From Candidatus Paceibacterota bacterium (lineage in GTDB: Bacteria > Verrucomicrobiota > Verrucomicrobiia > Limisphaerales > UBA8199): a DNA stretch of 45,000 nucleotides. The translations under genes were made by a program, and so were the position numbers. Below the pieces are notes generated by a model. The model was given only the letters and a program-made list of their open reading frames with translations, had not been told where the DNA came from and ran no database searches. The stretch's first letter is position 1. Each line of letters starts with the position of its first letter. Below are positions 17,430 to 26,546 of this stretch, in pieces. The DNA lies in assembly GCA_035452965.1 (NCBI GenBank), contig DAOTCE010000040.1, positions 1-45,000 of the forward strand, written 5' to 3'.

Positions 17430-19022
17430 CATCTCCTTCGCTGCCAGAGCCAGCTTGCGGCGGAAGTCTTCGCGGTTGCGGGCGTCGTAGAATTCGGCGG
17501 GGTTGAAGTCGTCGGTGAGGACGCGGCCGCGCTCGGGCGACGGATCCACCAGGCTGGCATAGGTGGCTTCCGCCTCGCGCAGGACATAGGGATGCACGTT
17601 TGACAGGTCGGGCGCATGAACAAGAGCCAGATCAGAACGGTTGCCGGCGACGAAGAAGATGGCGCCGTCCCCCGTGGCGTGCGCCCGCACGGAGGGAAAC
17701 ACGGCTTTCAGGGTGTTGTTCAGAGAGGCGGCGAAGAAGTCGCGGCCGGCTTCCAGGCTGCCAAAGCTGTTGATGACGAGCGTCCCGCCGGGGCGCAGCA
17801 CGCGCCGGATGGCGGCGAAGGCCTGCCGCGTGAACAGGTGCGAGGGGGACGAGTCGCCCAGGAAGGCGTCGAGGATGACGGTGTCATAGTGTTTGCGGCA
17901 GCGGTTCAGGAAGTGGCGCCCGTCGTCGAGCGTCAGGTGGATTTGGTTGGTTTGGAGGTCGAAGAAGCGCACCGCCACCGGCACGACGGCGGGGTTGATT
18001 TCCACCACGTCCACGCGCGCGCCCTGGCGGGCGAACTCCATCGGCACGATGCCAACGCCCAGGCCGATGCAGAGGGCGTCGGCGATGTTGGTGGTGTAGG
18101 CTCGCGCCAGGCCCGACAGGGCGTAGGTGAAATGGGAGACGCTCAGCTTTCGTTCCGGGTCGTAGGTATTCTGGACGAGACTGTCGTTGAGGTACAAGCG
18201 GTAGTTGGCCCCGCGGGCGTCCACCACCTGGAGCAGGCCGAAGTGCGAGTTGCCCCGGAACAGCTCGGTCGCATGGGCGTAGCTGTGCGCCGGCGCAAGG
18301 TAACCCCGCCCGCCGATCGCCAAACCGAGACCCAGGAGCAGGATTACCGCCGCCGCTCCCACGCGGCGGGCGAAGAGGAAGTAGCCCGCGCAAACCAGCA
18401 TCAGTGCCAGCGCGGTGAAGTACATCGTCAGCGAGTTGGGCAGCAGCGGAATCAGGAGGTAGCCGATGAGCAGCGTGCCGCCCAGGCTCCCCAGGGTGCC
18501 GATGGAGGTAAGCCGGCCAACGTTGCCGCCCACGCCGGCGACCGACGAAGTAATGACGCGCACCAGATAGGGGCCAGTCATCGCCAGCAGCGCCAACGGG
18601 ACAAAGAACAGGATCGCCGACGCCAGCAGGGAACCGACGGCGAGGTTGAAATCGAGCCCCCAATAAGCGACGGGCTCGCAGAGGCGCACCGTCAGGACCA
18701 GGTAGATCGCCGCGCCCAGGATGGCCCAGTAAAGCCGCGCCAGGCGCTGCGACCGGTCGGCCAGCCGCCCGCCCGCATAATAGCCGCTGGCCAGCGCCAC
18801 GAGCGTTACCGCGATCTGCGCCGTCCAAACGAAATGCGAGAGCCCGACAAATGGCGAGAGCATCTTGGCGCCCAGAATCTCCACGATCATGATCGCCGCG
18901 CCCGTGACCGCCGCGGTGAAGTACAGATAGCGGCGCAAGGGGCGCGAGAGGGCGGGCTCGAGCGCGGGGGCAGCTTTCTTTTTCACGGCCGAGGTTTTAC
19001 GCGACGCCGAGGGCGGGGGCAA
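17427..19022 (-). CDS. Membrane-fused spermidine synthase-like protein
   Basis: 531 residues. The N-terminal ~240 residues hold about seven or eight hydrophobic spans (from AAVTGAAIMIVEILGAKML to VGAAAVILLLGLGLAIG), similar to the transporter-like half of fused spermidine synthases. The C-terminal half has a Rossmann methyltransferase/aminopropyltransferase fold: nucleotide-binding ALCIGLGVGIVP, acidic VDVVEINPAV, LTLDDGRHFL and YDTVILDAFLGD, where spermidine synthase has its catalytic Asp. Whether it makes polyamines is not certain; many such fusions are of unknown reaction. The stop codon is provided by the terminal repeat of the GxxExxY unit, so the last residues (LALAAKEM) may have been set by that insertion. 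It probably once lay directly upstream of thrS. Confidence 0.85.
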   Translation of the reverse strand: MPPPSASRKTSAVKKKAAPALEPALSRPLRRYLYFTAAVTGAAIMIVEILGAKMLSPFVGLSHFVWTAQIAVTLVALASGYYAGGRLADRSQRLARLYWAILGAAIYLVLTVRLCEPVAYWGLDFNLAVGSLLASAILFFVPLALLAMTGPYLVRVITSSVAGVGGNVGRLTSIGTLGSLGGTLLIGYLLIPLLPNSLTMYFTALALMLVCAGYFLFARRVGAAAVILLLGLGLAIGGRGYLAPAHSYAHATELFRGNSHFGLLQVVDARGANYRLYLNDSLVQNTYDPERKLSVSHFTYALSGLARAYTTNIADALCIGLGVGIVPMEFARQGARVDVVEINPAVVPVAVRFFDLQTNQIHLTLDDGRHFLNRCRKHYDTVILDAFLGDSSPSHLFTRQAFAAIRRVLRPGGTLVINSFGSLEAGRDFFAASLNNTLKAVFPSVRAHATGDGAIFFVAGNRSDLALVHAPDLSNVHPYVLREAEATYASLVDPSPERGRVLTDDFNPAEFYDARNREDFRRKLALAAKEM

Positions 19023-19079
19023 TGCTTAATGCCCGCACGGCCAGGTATTGGCAACCGCTGGCCTTGTCAGCGGCCTGGC

Positions 19080-19520
19080 TCAGGGCGTCCGCTCCTCGGT
19101 GTGCAAGCGGTAGAGGTAGCGAATGACCTCGATCGAAACGGTTGACTGCCCGGCGTGGCTCGCGTGCACGGCACGGCTCTTCTCCTTGCGGATGAGGGCG
19201 AGTTCGCCCGCGTCGAGCCAGTAGCCGCCGCAGTTGGGACAGTGATCTACCTGGACACGGCGTTTGGCGCTGAAGAAATGGCGGTGGAGCTTCACGTCCT
19301 CGCAGCGGGGACATTCGCGCTTGCGGGCCGGGTCCGGGACCACGCCCGGAGCGCGCGGGACGTTGAGCAAAGGCTCTCCGGCGGCCTCACTTTCCTGATC
19401 CACCTTCTGCAGCTCGAAGGCGTCAAACCAAATGCCACCACAACCGCCCTGGCAGGCATCAACCGCGAGCTTGCCTACATGCAGCTCAATTAACTCATTG
19501 AAGCAGGCTGGACATTTCAT
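19080..19520 (-). CDS. Double zinc-ribbon (TFIIB-like) protein
   Basis: 146 residues with two zinc-ribbon modules of the zf-TFIIB type: MKCPACFNELIELHVGKLAV with a later CQGGCGGIWFDAFEL, and RECPRCEDVKL with DHCPNCGGYWLDAGELALI. Each has the CPxC...C..C(G)G.W.D..EL pattern. ATG 19520 is chosen because the first ribbon begins there; a GTG at 19550 preceded by GGAGGGCG is an alternative with a better ribosome site. Function unknown; such proteins are common small cytoplasmic zinc proteins. It is upstream of the spermidine-synthase-like gene on the same strand, 57 bp apart. Confidence 0.8.
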   Translation of the reverse strand: MKCPACFNELIELHVGKLAVDACQGGCGGIWFDAFELQKVDQESEAAGEPLLNVPRAPGVVPDPARKRECPRCEDVKLHRHFFSAKRRVQVDHCPNCGGYWLDAGELALIRKEKSRAVHASHAGQSTVSIEVIRYLYRLHTEERTP

Positions 19521-19627
19521 AGCGTGATATTCCCACACAGTATTTCGCACACCGCCCTCCGATGCTCAAGCGGCTATCGCCCCGGCACACGGGCCGGCCC
19601 AACGCAATCGGCAACGGGCGATTATGC

Positions 19628-21256
19628 TCAAAGTGGGGATTTTCCCCAACCCGGACCGCGGACGACCAGGCCGGGTTTGGCGCCGGTGTGCTCGCTGTCC
19701 TTGAGGACCTGGACGCCGTTGACGAATACGTCGCGCACGCCGGTGGCAAATTGCTGCGGCTGCTCGAAAGTAGCATGGTCCTGAATCGCGGCTGGGTCGA
19801 AGATAACAATGTCGGCGAAGCAACCGGGCGAGAGTGACCCGCGGTGGTCCAGCTTGAGGTTGGCGGCGGGCAGGGCGCTCAGGCGATGAATGGCAGCTTC
19901 GAGGGGGATCAGTTTTTCGTCGCGGACATACTTGCCGAGCAGCCGGGCGACGTTGCCGTAGGCGCGCGGATGCGGGTTGGACAGGAGGAAGACCCCCTCG
20001 GGCGCGAATGAGCCTTCGTCCGAGCCGAAGCTCACCCAGGGCAGCTTGAGCTGCCGGCGCACATTGTCCTCGGACATGATGAAGTAGATGGCATCCACGC
20101 GGCCTTTGTCTTCGGCGACGAGGTCCATGGCGGCTTCTTCGGGCGAGGTGCCGCGCATAGTTGCGACCTCGGCCAGCGTCTTGCCGGTGAAGGGCTTGAG
20201 CTTGTCAGTCTTGAAGCCGGCGAGGATGATCTTGTCCGGGGAGCCCGCGGCCACGAAGAAGTTTTCCCAGTCGTCCGCGGGGGCGGCCATTTCGAGTTTC
20301 AGCCGCTGGCGCGTGGCGGGGTCCCGGAGGCGTTTGACCCATTCCTCCGACCCGCCTTCCTGAACCCAGGGCGGCATCGAGGCGTCCAAACCCGTGCCGG
20401 CGGCGGTGTAGTTGTACATGTCCGCGGTGATGGCGAGCCCTTCCGCGCGGGCGGCTTCGATTTTCTGGATCAGTGCGCCGAGCTTGTGCCAGTTGTGCTG
20501 GCCGGCGACTTTGAGGTGATAGATTTCGGCTGGGATATGGGCCTCCCGGGCGATGCGGATCAGCTCGTCGGCGGCTTCGAGCAGTTGGGTGCTCTCGCTG
20601 CGAAGGTGGGAGATGTAGAGGCCGTTGAATTCCGCGGCGACCTGGCACAGGGCGATCAGCTCTTCGGTGCTCGCGTAACAGGCCGGGGCGTAGATCAGGG
20701 AGGAGGAAACCCCCAACGCACCTTCGGCCATTGCCTCGCGGACCAGTTGCCGCATGCGCCCCATTTCCTCCGGGGTGGGCGGCCGGTCGGTGTAGCCGAT
20801 TTCGTGCACGCGCACCGTGGTAGCCCCGACGAAGGAAGCTACATTGCAGGAGATGCCACGCTTTACGAGATGCTCCAGGTATTCGCCCAGGGTAGTCCAT
20901 TCGATGTCGTACTTTATGTCCCCCTGTCGCTCGCGAAGCTGCCGCTTCATCGTGCTGGTGAGCGGTCCCATGGATGAGCCTTCCCCGAGCACTTCCAGCG
21001 TGACACCCTGACGGATGTCGCTCTGGGAACGGCCATCTTCAATGAGCGAGCGGTTGGCCCAACTGAGCATGTTAATGAACCCCGGGGCGACGGCCAGGCC
21101 CTGGGCGTCCAGCTCGGCGCGGGCGCGGGTGTTGGGAAGCGGGCCGATGGCCGCGATGGTCCGGCCTTTGACCGCCAGGTCGCCCGCGAATGGCGGCCCG
21201 CCGCTGCCGTCGTAGATCGTGCCGTTGCGGATGATCAGGTCGTATTCTACGCTCAT
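19628..21256 (-). CDS. D-aminoacylase-like amidohydrolase with altered metal site
   Basis: 542 residues from ATG 21256 (MSVEYDLIIRNGTI), the natural start of the composite beta-sandwich domain; the frame is open upstream without similarity. It belongs to the N-acyl-D-amino-acid deacylase branch of amidohydrolases: GVTLEVLGEG, GALGVSSSLIYAP, LYISHLRSE (H217), AEIYHLKVAG (H247) and a late GSDEGSF aspartate are all in place. The HxH that follows APGFID in active members reads INMLSW (61-66), and the cysteine ligand position after GVT is a glutamate. The fold is thus kept, but the metal site is different or lost. No signal peptide is visible. It follows the next amidohydrolase gene by 14 bp, so it is probably the last gene of a three-gene operon. 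Confidence 0.85.
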   Translation of the reverse strand: MSVEYDLIIRNGTIYDGSGGPPFAGDLAVKGRTIAAIGPLPNTRARAELDAQGLAVAPGFINMLSWANRSLIEDGRSQSDIRQGVTLEVLGEGSSMGPLTSTMKRQLRERQGDIKYDIEWTTLGEYLEHLVKRGISCNVASFVGATTVRVHEIGYTDRPPTPEEMGRMRQLVREAMAEGALGVSSSLIYAPACYASTEELIALCQVAAEFNGLYISHLRSESTQLLEAADELIRIAREAHIPAEIYHLKVAGQHNWHKLGALIQKIEAARAEGLAITADMYNYTAAGTGLDASMPPWVQEGGSEEWVKRLRDPATRQRLKLEMAAPADDWENFFVAAGSPDKIILAGFKTDKLKPFTGKTLAEVATMRGTSPEEAAMDLVAEDKGRVDAIYFIMSEDNVRRQLKLPWVSFGSDEGSFAPEGVFLLSNPHPRAYGNVARLLGKYVRDEKLIPLEAAIHRLSALPAANLKLDHRGSLSPGCFADIVIFDPAAIQDHATFEQPQQFATGVRDVFVNGVQVLKDSEHTGAKPGLVVRGPGWGKSPL

Positions 21257-21270
21257 GGCCGGGCTTGGCT

Positions 21271-22623
21271 TTACTTGGGCCGCGGGCGGTTTTTGTGTTT
21301 CTCGTAGAGCCGGGTGTGGCGGCTTTCGAGGCTGACTTCCTTGCCCGCAACCCACAGGCGTTTCACGTGGCTCCGGATGTCGAGGATGTCGCCGTCGGCG
21401 GCGAACAGGGTTGCGTCCTTGCCGGTTTCGAGAGAGCCGAGGCGATCGGCGACGCCGGCAAGTTGGGCAGGGTAAAGTGTCAGCCCTTTGAGAGCTTCGG
21501 CCTCAGGCAGACCGAAGGCGACGGCCTGAGCCGCGGAGTAGGGGAGATTTCGGATGAGCGCGGCGTCGAAGCTGTCCGAGCCGAGGCTGAAGGCGACTTG
21601 CACGCCAGCCTGGTGTAAGACGGTGGGCGCCCGGAAATGAACGTCATACGAGTCGGTGCCCCGGGCCGGCTGGGTAAAGGTGTGTTCATAGACCACGGGG
21701 ACTTTCCTGGCGGCCAGAAGTTCGGCGGCCATCCAGGCATCGCGGCCGCCGGCCAGGATGATCTTGTGTTGGTTGGTGTCGGCCCATTGAACGGCTGCCC
21801 GGATTTGGCGGATCTCGTCGGCATGAATGGCGATGGGGAGTTCACCGCGCACGAACGGGACCATGGCTTCCCAGGCGGGAATCGTTTCCGGGGCCGGGGC
21901 CTGGCCTTTGGCCGCCGCCTCTTTCGCTTTGGCATAGGCCTTCGCTTCTTCGAAGAAGTCCCCGATGGCCCGCAGGCGCTCGCTGCGCTCTTTGGCCTGA
22001 TCCTCGAGGGACTTCCACCTGGCCTTATCCTGCGCCTTGTCCTTCGGCGTGGTGTTCAGCTCCATAGCCGGCCAGAACAGGTGGAGCGCGATAGGCTTCC
22101 TGATCACCATCTGCTCGGTGGTCCAGCCGGCGACGGCGAGCAGCGCGGACTGGCCGGAGATGATGTGGCCGTGTGGCACGGGCTCGAAGCAGGCAATGCC
22201 GTTGGCGCGGGTGACCGGGATGAGTTCCGAGTCGGGATTGACCGCGATCCATGATTCGACGTCGGGTGTGAAGTCGTCGCCCACCTCGGTCGTGTCCTGG
22301 GTGGAGCGTACCCCGCTGATTTCTGTCAGGCCAAGAACGGCGTTTAACGCGATGATCCCCGGGTAAAGGTGGTGGCCGGGGAGGTCAATGGGGCCCGCCC
22401 CGTCGGCGGATACAGTTTTTCCGACGGCAGCGATCTTGCCGTTGCGGATGAGGACCTGGCCCGGGCGAAAAGTCTCACCCGAAATGGTGTGCACGGTGGC
22501 GCCGGTGAGGAGCAGCGTTTCCGCGGCGGCGTTCAGGGAGGCGGCTGAAATAGCGCCCGCCAGGAGCAAAAGATGAAACGCTGGCGCAATTGAGATCTGA
22601 CTATGGGAATTGGCACGTCGCAT
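21271..22623 (-). CDS. Exported amidohydrolase-like protein lacking HxH
   Basis: 450 residues with a signal peptide (FHLLLLAGAISAASLNAAA). Imidazolonepropionase-like amidohydrolase layout: N-terminal beta-sandwich LLLTGATVHTISGE, QVLIRNGKIAAVGKTV, then LYPGIIALNAVLGL where the family has GxIDxHxH, so the HxH metal ligands are missing. Later features remain: LPIAIHADEIRQI, GGRDAWMAAELL, FSLGSDSFDAALIRNLPYSAAQAV, and the closing GLTLYPAQLAGVADRLGSLETGKDATL. The residue set suggests a non-catalytic or differently liganded protein, perhaps a partner of the larger neighbour. It lies 6 bp after that gene's stop, on the same strand. Confidence 0.85.
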   Translation of the reverse strand: MRRANSHSQISIAPAFHLLLLAGAISAASLNAAAETLLLTGATVHTISGETFRPGQVLIRNGKIAAVGKTVSADGAGPIDLPGHHLYPGIIALNAVLGLTEISGVRSTQDTTEVGDDFTPDVESWIAVNPDSELIPVTRANGIACFEPVPHGHIISGQSALLAVAGWTTEQMVIRKPIALHLFWPAMELNTTPKDKAQDKARWKSLEDQAKERSERLRAIGDFFEEAKAYAKAKEAAAKGQAPAPETIPAWEAMVPFVRGELPIAIHADEIRQIRAAVQWADTNQHKIILAGGRDAWMAAELLAARKVPVVYEHTFTQPARGTDSYDVHFRAPTVLHQAGVQVAFSLGSDSFDAALIRNLPYSAAQAVAFGLPEAEALKGLTLYPAQLAGVADRLGSLETGKDATLFAADGDILDIRSHVKRLWVAGKEVSLESRHTRLYEKHKNRPRPK

Positions 22624-22629
22624 ATGAGA

Positions 22630-25557
22630 TTATTCCTCCTGCAGGCAACGGCGGTCGTCGCCGTCGTATTGGTGCTCAAGGGCAACGCGGAAGAATGAGT
22701 TGCCGCCATCATCACCGGTCCCGCCACTGCGGTCCCCGCTCCCGGACAGCTTCGCGATTTGCCTTGCCTTGGCGAGCAGCGCGGCGCGTTCCGCCTTGAG
22801 GCTGGCGGCGCGCTCGGCATTGAGCGAGCGGTCGAAGTATTTCCTCCCTTCAATCCAGGTTTGGAGGCAGACGGTGCGGGAATCGAGGGGCGACCTCGAC
22901 CAAATCGCAACGTCCGCGTCTTTGCCCGGCTCCAGCGAACCGACGCGCGAGTCAATTCGAAGCTGGCGGGCAGGGTTGATCGTCACAAACTTGAGCGCGT
23001 CGATTTCGCTCGTACCGCCATACTTGACCGCTTTCGCGGCCTCCGTGTAGAGCCGGCGGGCGAGGTCGGACGAGTCCGAACTGAACGAGACGAGCGCGCC
23101 GCGGTCGTGCGTCAGGCTGCCGTTGTAGGGAATCGCGTCGTAGACCTCGAATTTGTAGGCCCACCAATCGGAGAACGTGGAGGTGGCCGCGCCATGTTGG
23201 GCAATCTCATCAGCCACTTTGTAGCTTTCGAGGCCATGCTCGAAGCTGCCGATCTTGACGCCAAAACTCTCCATCAGCCGGATGAGCATGAGCATCTCGT
23301 CCTGGCGATAGGCGTGACAATAAATCCAGCGCCGGCCCTGGAGGACTTCGCCAAGGGCTTCCAGTTCGAGGTCGCGCCTTGGGGCCGCGGTGGGTTGACG
23401 TGAGGCTTTTTCCACGCTGGCCAGGTAATCGCGGGCGGCGGTGAAGCGGTTGGCGATGAAGGTGCGCACTCCCATGCGGGTTTGAGGGAATCGCTTCACG
23501 TATTTGTCGCCCCAGTTGGCCTGTTTGACGTTTTCGCCCAGGGCAAACTTGATGCCGGGCGGGGCCGCCTCGAAAACAAGGCCATCCGGGCCGGCGCCGT
23601 CCCGCAGCTTGATCACGCAGCTCTGGCCGCCGATGGGATTGGCTGAGCCGTGAAACAAGTTCACGGTGGTAACACCGCCGGCCAGTTGCTGATGAAGATT
23701 GTCCGTATCGGAATTCACCACATCGCTGATGCGGACCATGGCCGAGGAGGGGAGCGTTGATTCATTCACCGCGCCGAGAACCGCCGTGTGGCTGTGGGCG
23801 TCAATGAGGCCCGGAGTGACGTGAAGGCCGCGGCCATCAATTGTGAGCAGCGGGCCGTCGTTATCTGCTCGGGTCGAGAGGCCCCGACCGACCGCTTTGA
23901 CCTTGCCGCCGGCGAGCAAGACATCGGCGTCTTCCAGACGTCCATCCGGCCCACTGGTCCACACTGTCGCATGCTCGATCAGAACCGCCTTGGGTTCCGC
24001 GAGCGGCCCGCGCCCGGCCAGCGGCGAGCGTGCCACCCGGGCCTGCTGCAGCTCCCGCAGTTGCTGTTGCTTCCTCTCGGTAGCCTTCGGCGCTGGTTTC
24101 TGCCCGTTGGTTGTCTCCGGCCCGGCTTTGGCCGTTCTGGATTCCTCCCCCGGGACACGGTGAAATCTGCCGTCAATCCAAACCTCGCGAACCTTTGCCT
24201 CGGGGTCGAAGTAGCTGCCGCCCTGGATCACGGTCAGGTTGGCCAGCTTGCCGGGCTCGATCGTGCCAAGCTGGCCTTCGACGCCACACAACCTGGCGGG
24301 CACGGTGGTCAGGGCGGCCAGGGCGTTGGTTTCACTGAGGCCGCGGTTCAGGGCCATCCGCAGGTTCTGGCGGAACTTCTTGGGGTCGCTGAGTCCATAT
24401 GTGGTCAGCGCCACTTCCAGCCCCTGCTGGCTCAGCAACGCCGGATTCCCGGGCGCCCAATCCCACGCGCGCAGCTGATCGAGCGTGACTTGCTCCCAAT
24501 CGCCCTCGTCGGGCAGTTTCGGCAGGGCCGGGTAGTCCAGCGGCACGATGAACGCCGCGCCAGTGGCTTTGGCGAGATCGGGCCGTCGCCACTCCTGTCC
24601 GCTGGACAAAAGGCAGTAGTTGAGGTCAAGCTCGCGAGCAACTCGGGCGGCGCGATCCACCATCAAGGCACTACCGGGCTCGAAGACAACGCGCATCTGC
24701 CGCTCAGCGGCGGGGGCAAGGGCCTCGAGCGATGGATTGAACTCGGGACGCTTGCGGCCTTGCGGATGTTGCTGGTAGCCCTTCCGACTAAACGCGTAAT
24801 GGCGGGCATCAAAGATACTCTGCCGTACTGCGGCGATCGCGCCCATGAGCGACGCAGGGAACGGGTTCTCGTCGCGGGAATGGGTTTCAAAGGCGATGTG
24901 CTGGAAGACGTCGGGCTTGATGACGCTTTGGTTGGGATTCTCCTCGGACAGCGCAACCAGGGCGCTGGTGCCGCGAACTATTCCCCTGGCCGGGGCAATA
25001 ACACAGGCGGTGAAACCCAAGGCGCGCAATGGCGCCAGGGCCTTGTCCCTGGGCGAATAGTCCCGCACGGCCCGGCGTTCGGGTGTGATTCGGGCCACCG
25101 CGTAGCCGGGGCCTGGATTGCCCAAATCCGTTTGGCCGCCCGGCACCCCGTAATACTTGAGGCCGCCGGCGGTAAGACTGGCCGCGGAAACGGGCTCAAC
25201 GAACGAGGTGGCAACCGGCGGATTGCTGGCGGCGAGCACAACGTATGGGTCAATGAAGCCGGCGTAAATCGTCGTGCCTTGCATGTCCCAGATGCGCGCG
25301 TCGGCTGGCGGTGCCACCTCCTTGCCCACTGCGCCGATGAAACCGTCGCGAATTAAGATGGTGCCGCCCTCCAGAACCTCCCCCGGCTTCGAAATAACTT
25401 TGCCGCCGACCAAGGCATGGACGCCGAGCGGCAAAGGGCGGAAGCCGGGTGGAAGGAGATCACTGGCGGCCAGCGAGCTGACCCATAGACTGGACAGAAA
25501 CACCCAGGGAAGAACTGCCTGGAGCATCAAGTGCGACGATCGAAATGACGTGCTCAT
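22630..25557 (-). CDS. Exported tandem amidohydrolase (inactive plus active-type halves)
   Basis: 975 residues with a signal peptide (MLQAVLPWVFLSSLWVSSLA). Two amidohydrolase halves are fused. The first half (to about 480) has the beta-sandwich and barrel but reads TIYAGFIDPYVVLAAS where HxH belongs. The second half restarts the sandwich at IEHATVWTSGPDGRLEDADV and carries the intact motif VTPGLIDAHSHTAVLG (His588, His590), then YCHAYRQDEMLML, SFEHGLESYKVA and FSSDSSDLARRLYTEAAKAV, ending with the usual NPARQLRIDSRVGSLEPGKDAD. So only the C-terminal half appears metal-competent. Periplasmic peptidase or amidase activity is plausible, substrate unknown. First gene of the amidohydrolase operon; both downstream genes follow with gaps of 6 and 14 bp. 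Confidence 0.9.
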   Translation of the reverse strand: MSTSFRSSHLMLQAVLPWVFLSSLWVSSLAASDLLPPGFRPLPLGVHALVGGKVISKPGEVLEGGTILIRDGFIGAVGKEVAPPADARIWDMQGTTIYAGFIDPYVVLAASNPPVATSFVEPVSAASLTAGGLKYYGVPGGQTDLGNPGPGYAVARITPERRAVRDYSPRDKALAPLRALGFTACVIAPARGIVRGTSALVALSEENPNQSVIKPDVFQHIAFETHSRDENPFPASLMGAIAAVRQSIFDARHYAFSRKGYQQHPQGRKRPEFNPSLEALAPAAERQMRVVFEPGSALMVDRAARVARELDLNYCLLSSGQEWRRPDLAKATGAAFIVPLDYPALPKLPDEGDWEQVTLDQLRAWDWAPGNPALLSQQGLEVALTTYGLSDPKKFRQNLRMALNRGLSETNALAALTTVPARLCGVEGQLGTIEPGKLANLTVIQGGSYFDPEAKVREVWIDGRFHRVPGEESRTAKAGPETTNGQKPAPKATERKQQQLRELQQARVARSPLAGRGPLAEPKAVLIEHATVWTSGPDGRLEDADVLLAGGKVKAVGRGLSTRADNDGPLLTIDGRGLHVTPGLIDAHSHTAVLGAVNESTLPSSAMVRISDVVNSDTDNLHQQLAGGVTTVNLFHGSANPIGGQSCVIKLRDGAGPDGLVFEAAPPGIKFALGENVKQANWGDKYVKRFPQTRMGVRTFIANRFTAARDYLASVEKASRQPTAAPRRDLELEALGEVLQGRRWIYCHAYRQDEMLMLIRLMESFGVKIGSFEHGLESYKVADEIAQHGAATSTFSDWWAYKFEVYDAIPYNGSLTHDRGALVSFSSDSSDLARRLYTEAAKAVKYGGTSEIDALKFVTINPARQLRIDSRVGSLEPGKDADVAIWSRSPLDSRTVCLQTWIEGRKYFDRSLNAERAASLKAERAALLAKARQIAKLSGSGDRSGGTGDDGGNSFFRVALEHQYDGDDRRCLQEE

Positions 25558-25694
25558 CTGCGGGCGGGAGTATGGAAACAGCCCGCACGAATGACAAGGC
25601 TGGCGGACAGGCGGGCTGAGAACGTGGACAGGGCGCCGGGCCGAGAACGGGACGCGGCCCCGCCCAAGACCGAGGCCTTCCAGTGAAATCTAGT

Positions 25695-25721
25695 TTGACA
25701 TAGACTGATTATGAGTATAAG
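25695..25721 (+). promoter_or_regulatory. Candidate sigma-70 promoter for the gene at 25745
   Basis: TTGACA (25695-25700), 15-bp spacer, TATAAG (25716-25721), in unusually AT-rich DNA for this region. A palindrome TATAAG-TATT-CTTATA (25716-25731) overlaps the -10 and could be an operator. A second TATAAG at 25728 gives too long a spacer. Confidence 0.45.
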
Positions 25722-25744
25722 TATTCTTATAAGCGCACATTGCC

Positions 25745-26200
25745 ATGCAAACGACCGTCTCAGACCCCCGAGTATGGGGGCGGTGGAGAGAGGCCAAGCG
25801 GCTGGCGCTGTTGGCGACCTTTGAAGATTCGGCTACGGGCACGCGGATCAAGGAGTTTTGCCAGGACCTGTCGCGAAGGCTTGGCCAGCACTGCCAGATT
25901 GTCGAGCATGTTTGGCCGTTCAGCATGCTCCGGCTGCGCGAATTGCGGGAAATTGCCGCGGAGGAAGCCGCCACCGTGGACCTGATCGTCATGGCAGTGC
26001 ATAACGCCGAGAGCCTGCCTGACGAAGTGAAGGGCTGGATGGACCTCTGGTCGCGGCCATCGGCGATTCGCAAGCCAGTGCTCCTGGTCCTGCTGGATTC
26101 CGTGCTGGAAGAAGCCCCAGGACCAATTGAGATTTATCTGCAGGACCTGGCCAACCGGGGCGGGATGGAATTTCTGGCGGAATCGCGAGCTGAATCCTAG
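25745..26200 (+). CDS. Uncharacterised 151-residue protein
   Basis: Starts at ATG 25745 about 23 bp after a promoter-like element, with no clear Shine-Dalgarno. The protein has no signal peptide or membrane span. Its core alternates beta and helix: RLALLATFEDSATGTRIKEF, a QHCQIVEHVWPFSML stretch, VDLIVMAVHNAE, and KPVLLVLLDSVLEEAPG, reminiscent of a small Rossmann- or receiver-like fold but without receiver phosphorylation residues I can place. I do not recognise the family. It is divergent from the amidohydrolase operon and followed by a tiny membrane peptide and hsp20. Confidence 0.7.
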   Translation: MQTTVSDPRVWGRWREAKRLALLATFEDSATGTRIKEFCQDLSRRLGQHCQIVEHVWPFSMLRLRELREIAAEEAATVDLIVMAVHNAESLPDEVKGWMDLWSRPSAIRKPVLLVLLDSVLEEAPGPIEIYLQDLANRGGMEFLAESRAES

Positions 26201-26331
26201 CCGCGCAAGCCGCAGCCGGGGAGGTCCGATTGGGGGGGTGTGCAGATATTGCCGGGCGCAGCGCAAGAAACATGGAGATTCCCCGTCGAATCATTTGTTG
26301 CACGCGTACGGTTTGAGGTTATGTTCACCAC

Positions 26332-26538
26332 ATGGATTGGCAGCAGTTGGTGTCGCTGGTTGTCGTTGCTTCCGCAACGGTCCTGTTGGGCGGGAGCAGA
26401 CTTCGGCGGCGCAAGTTCAGTTTTGAGCGGGATACGCATTGCGGTTGTGCCTCTGTTCGGGAGTCTTCCCCCCAAAGTTCCATAGTGTTTCGCGCGCGCA
26501 AAGGGGCGCGTCCCGAGGTGCTGGTAAAGATGAGGTGA
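26332..26538 (+). CDS. Small Cys-containing membrane peptide
   Basis: 68 residues: MDWQQLVSLVVVASATVLLG gives one membrane span, followed at once by a basic RLRRRKF and then DTHCGC, with a basic C-terminal tail. The layout (WQ start, one span, positive patch, Cys-Gly-Cys) resembles the small FeoB-associated Cys-rich proteins, but no feoB is nearby, so the match is only architectural. No good Shine-Dalgarno. It may be a real small gene or chance; the composition of the span argues for real. Confidence 0.45.
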   Translation: MDWQQLVSLVVVASATVLLGGSRLRRRKFSFERDTHCGCASVRESSPQSSIVFRARKGARPEVLVKMR

Positions 26539-26546
26539 GAACGCTC

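Noticed and set aside
16997..17623. Longer version of the GxxExxY gene extending past the right inverted repeat
   Set aside because: The extra N-terminal part would overlap the synthase-like gene in another frame and has no family similarity; starts at 17410 or 17365 fit the family length.
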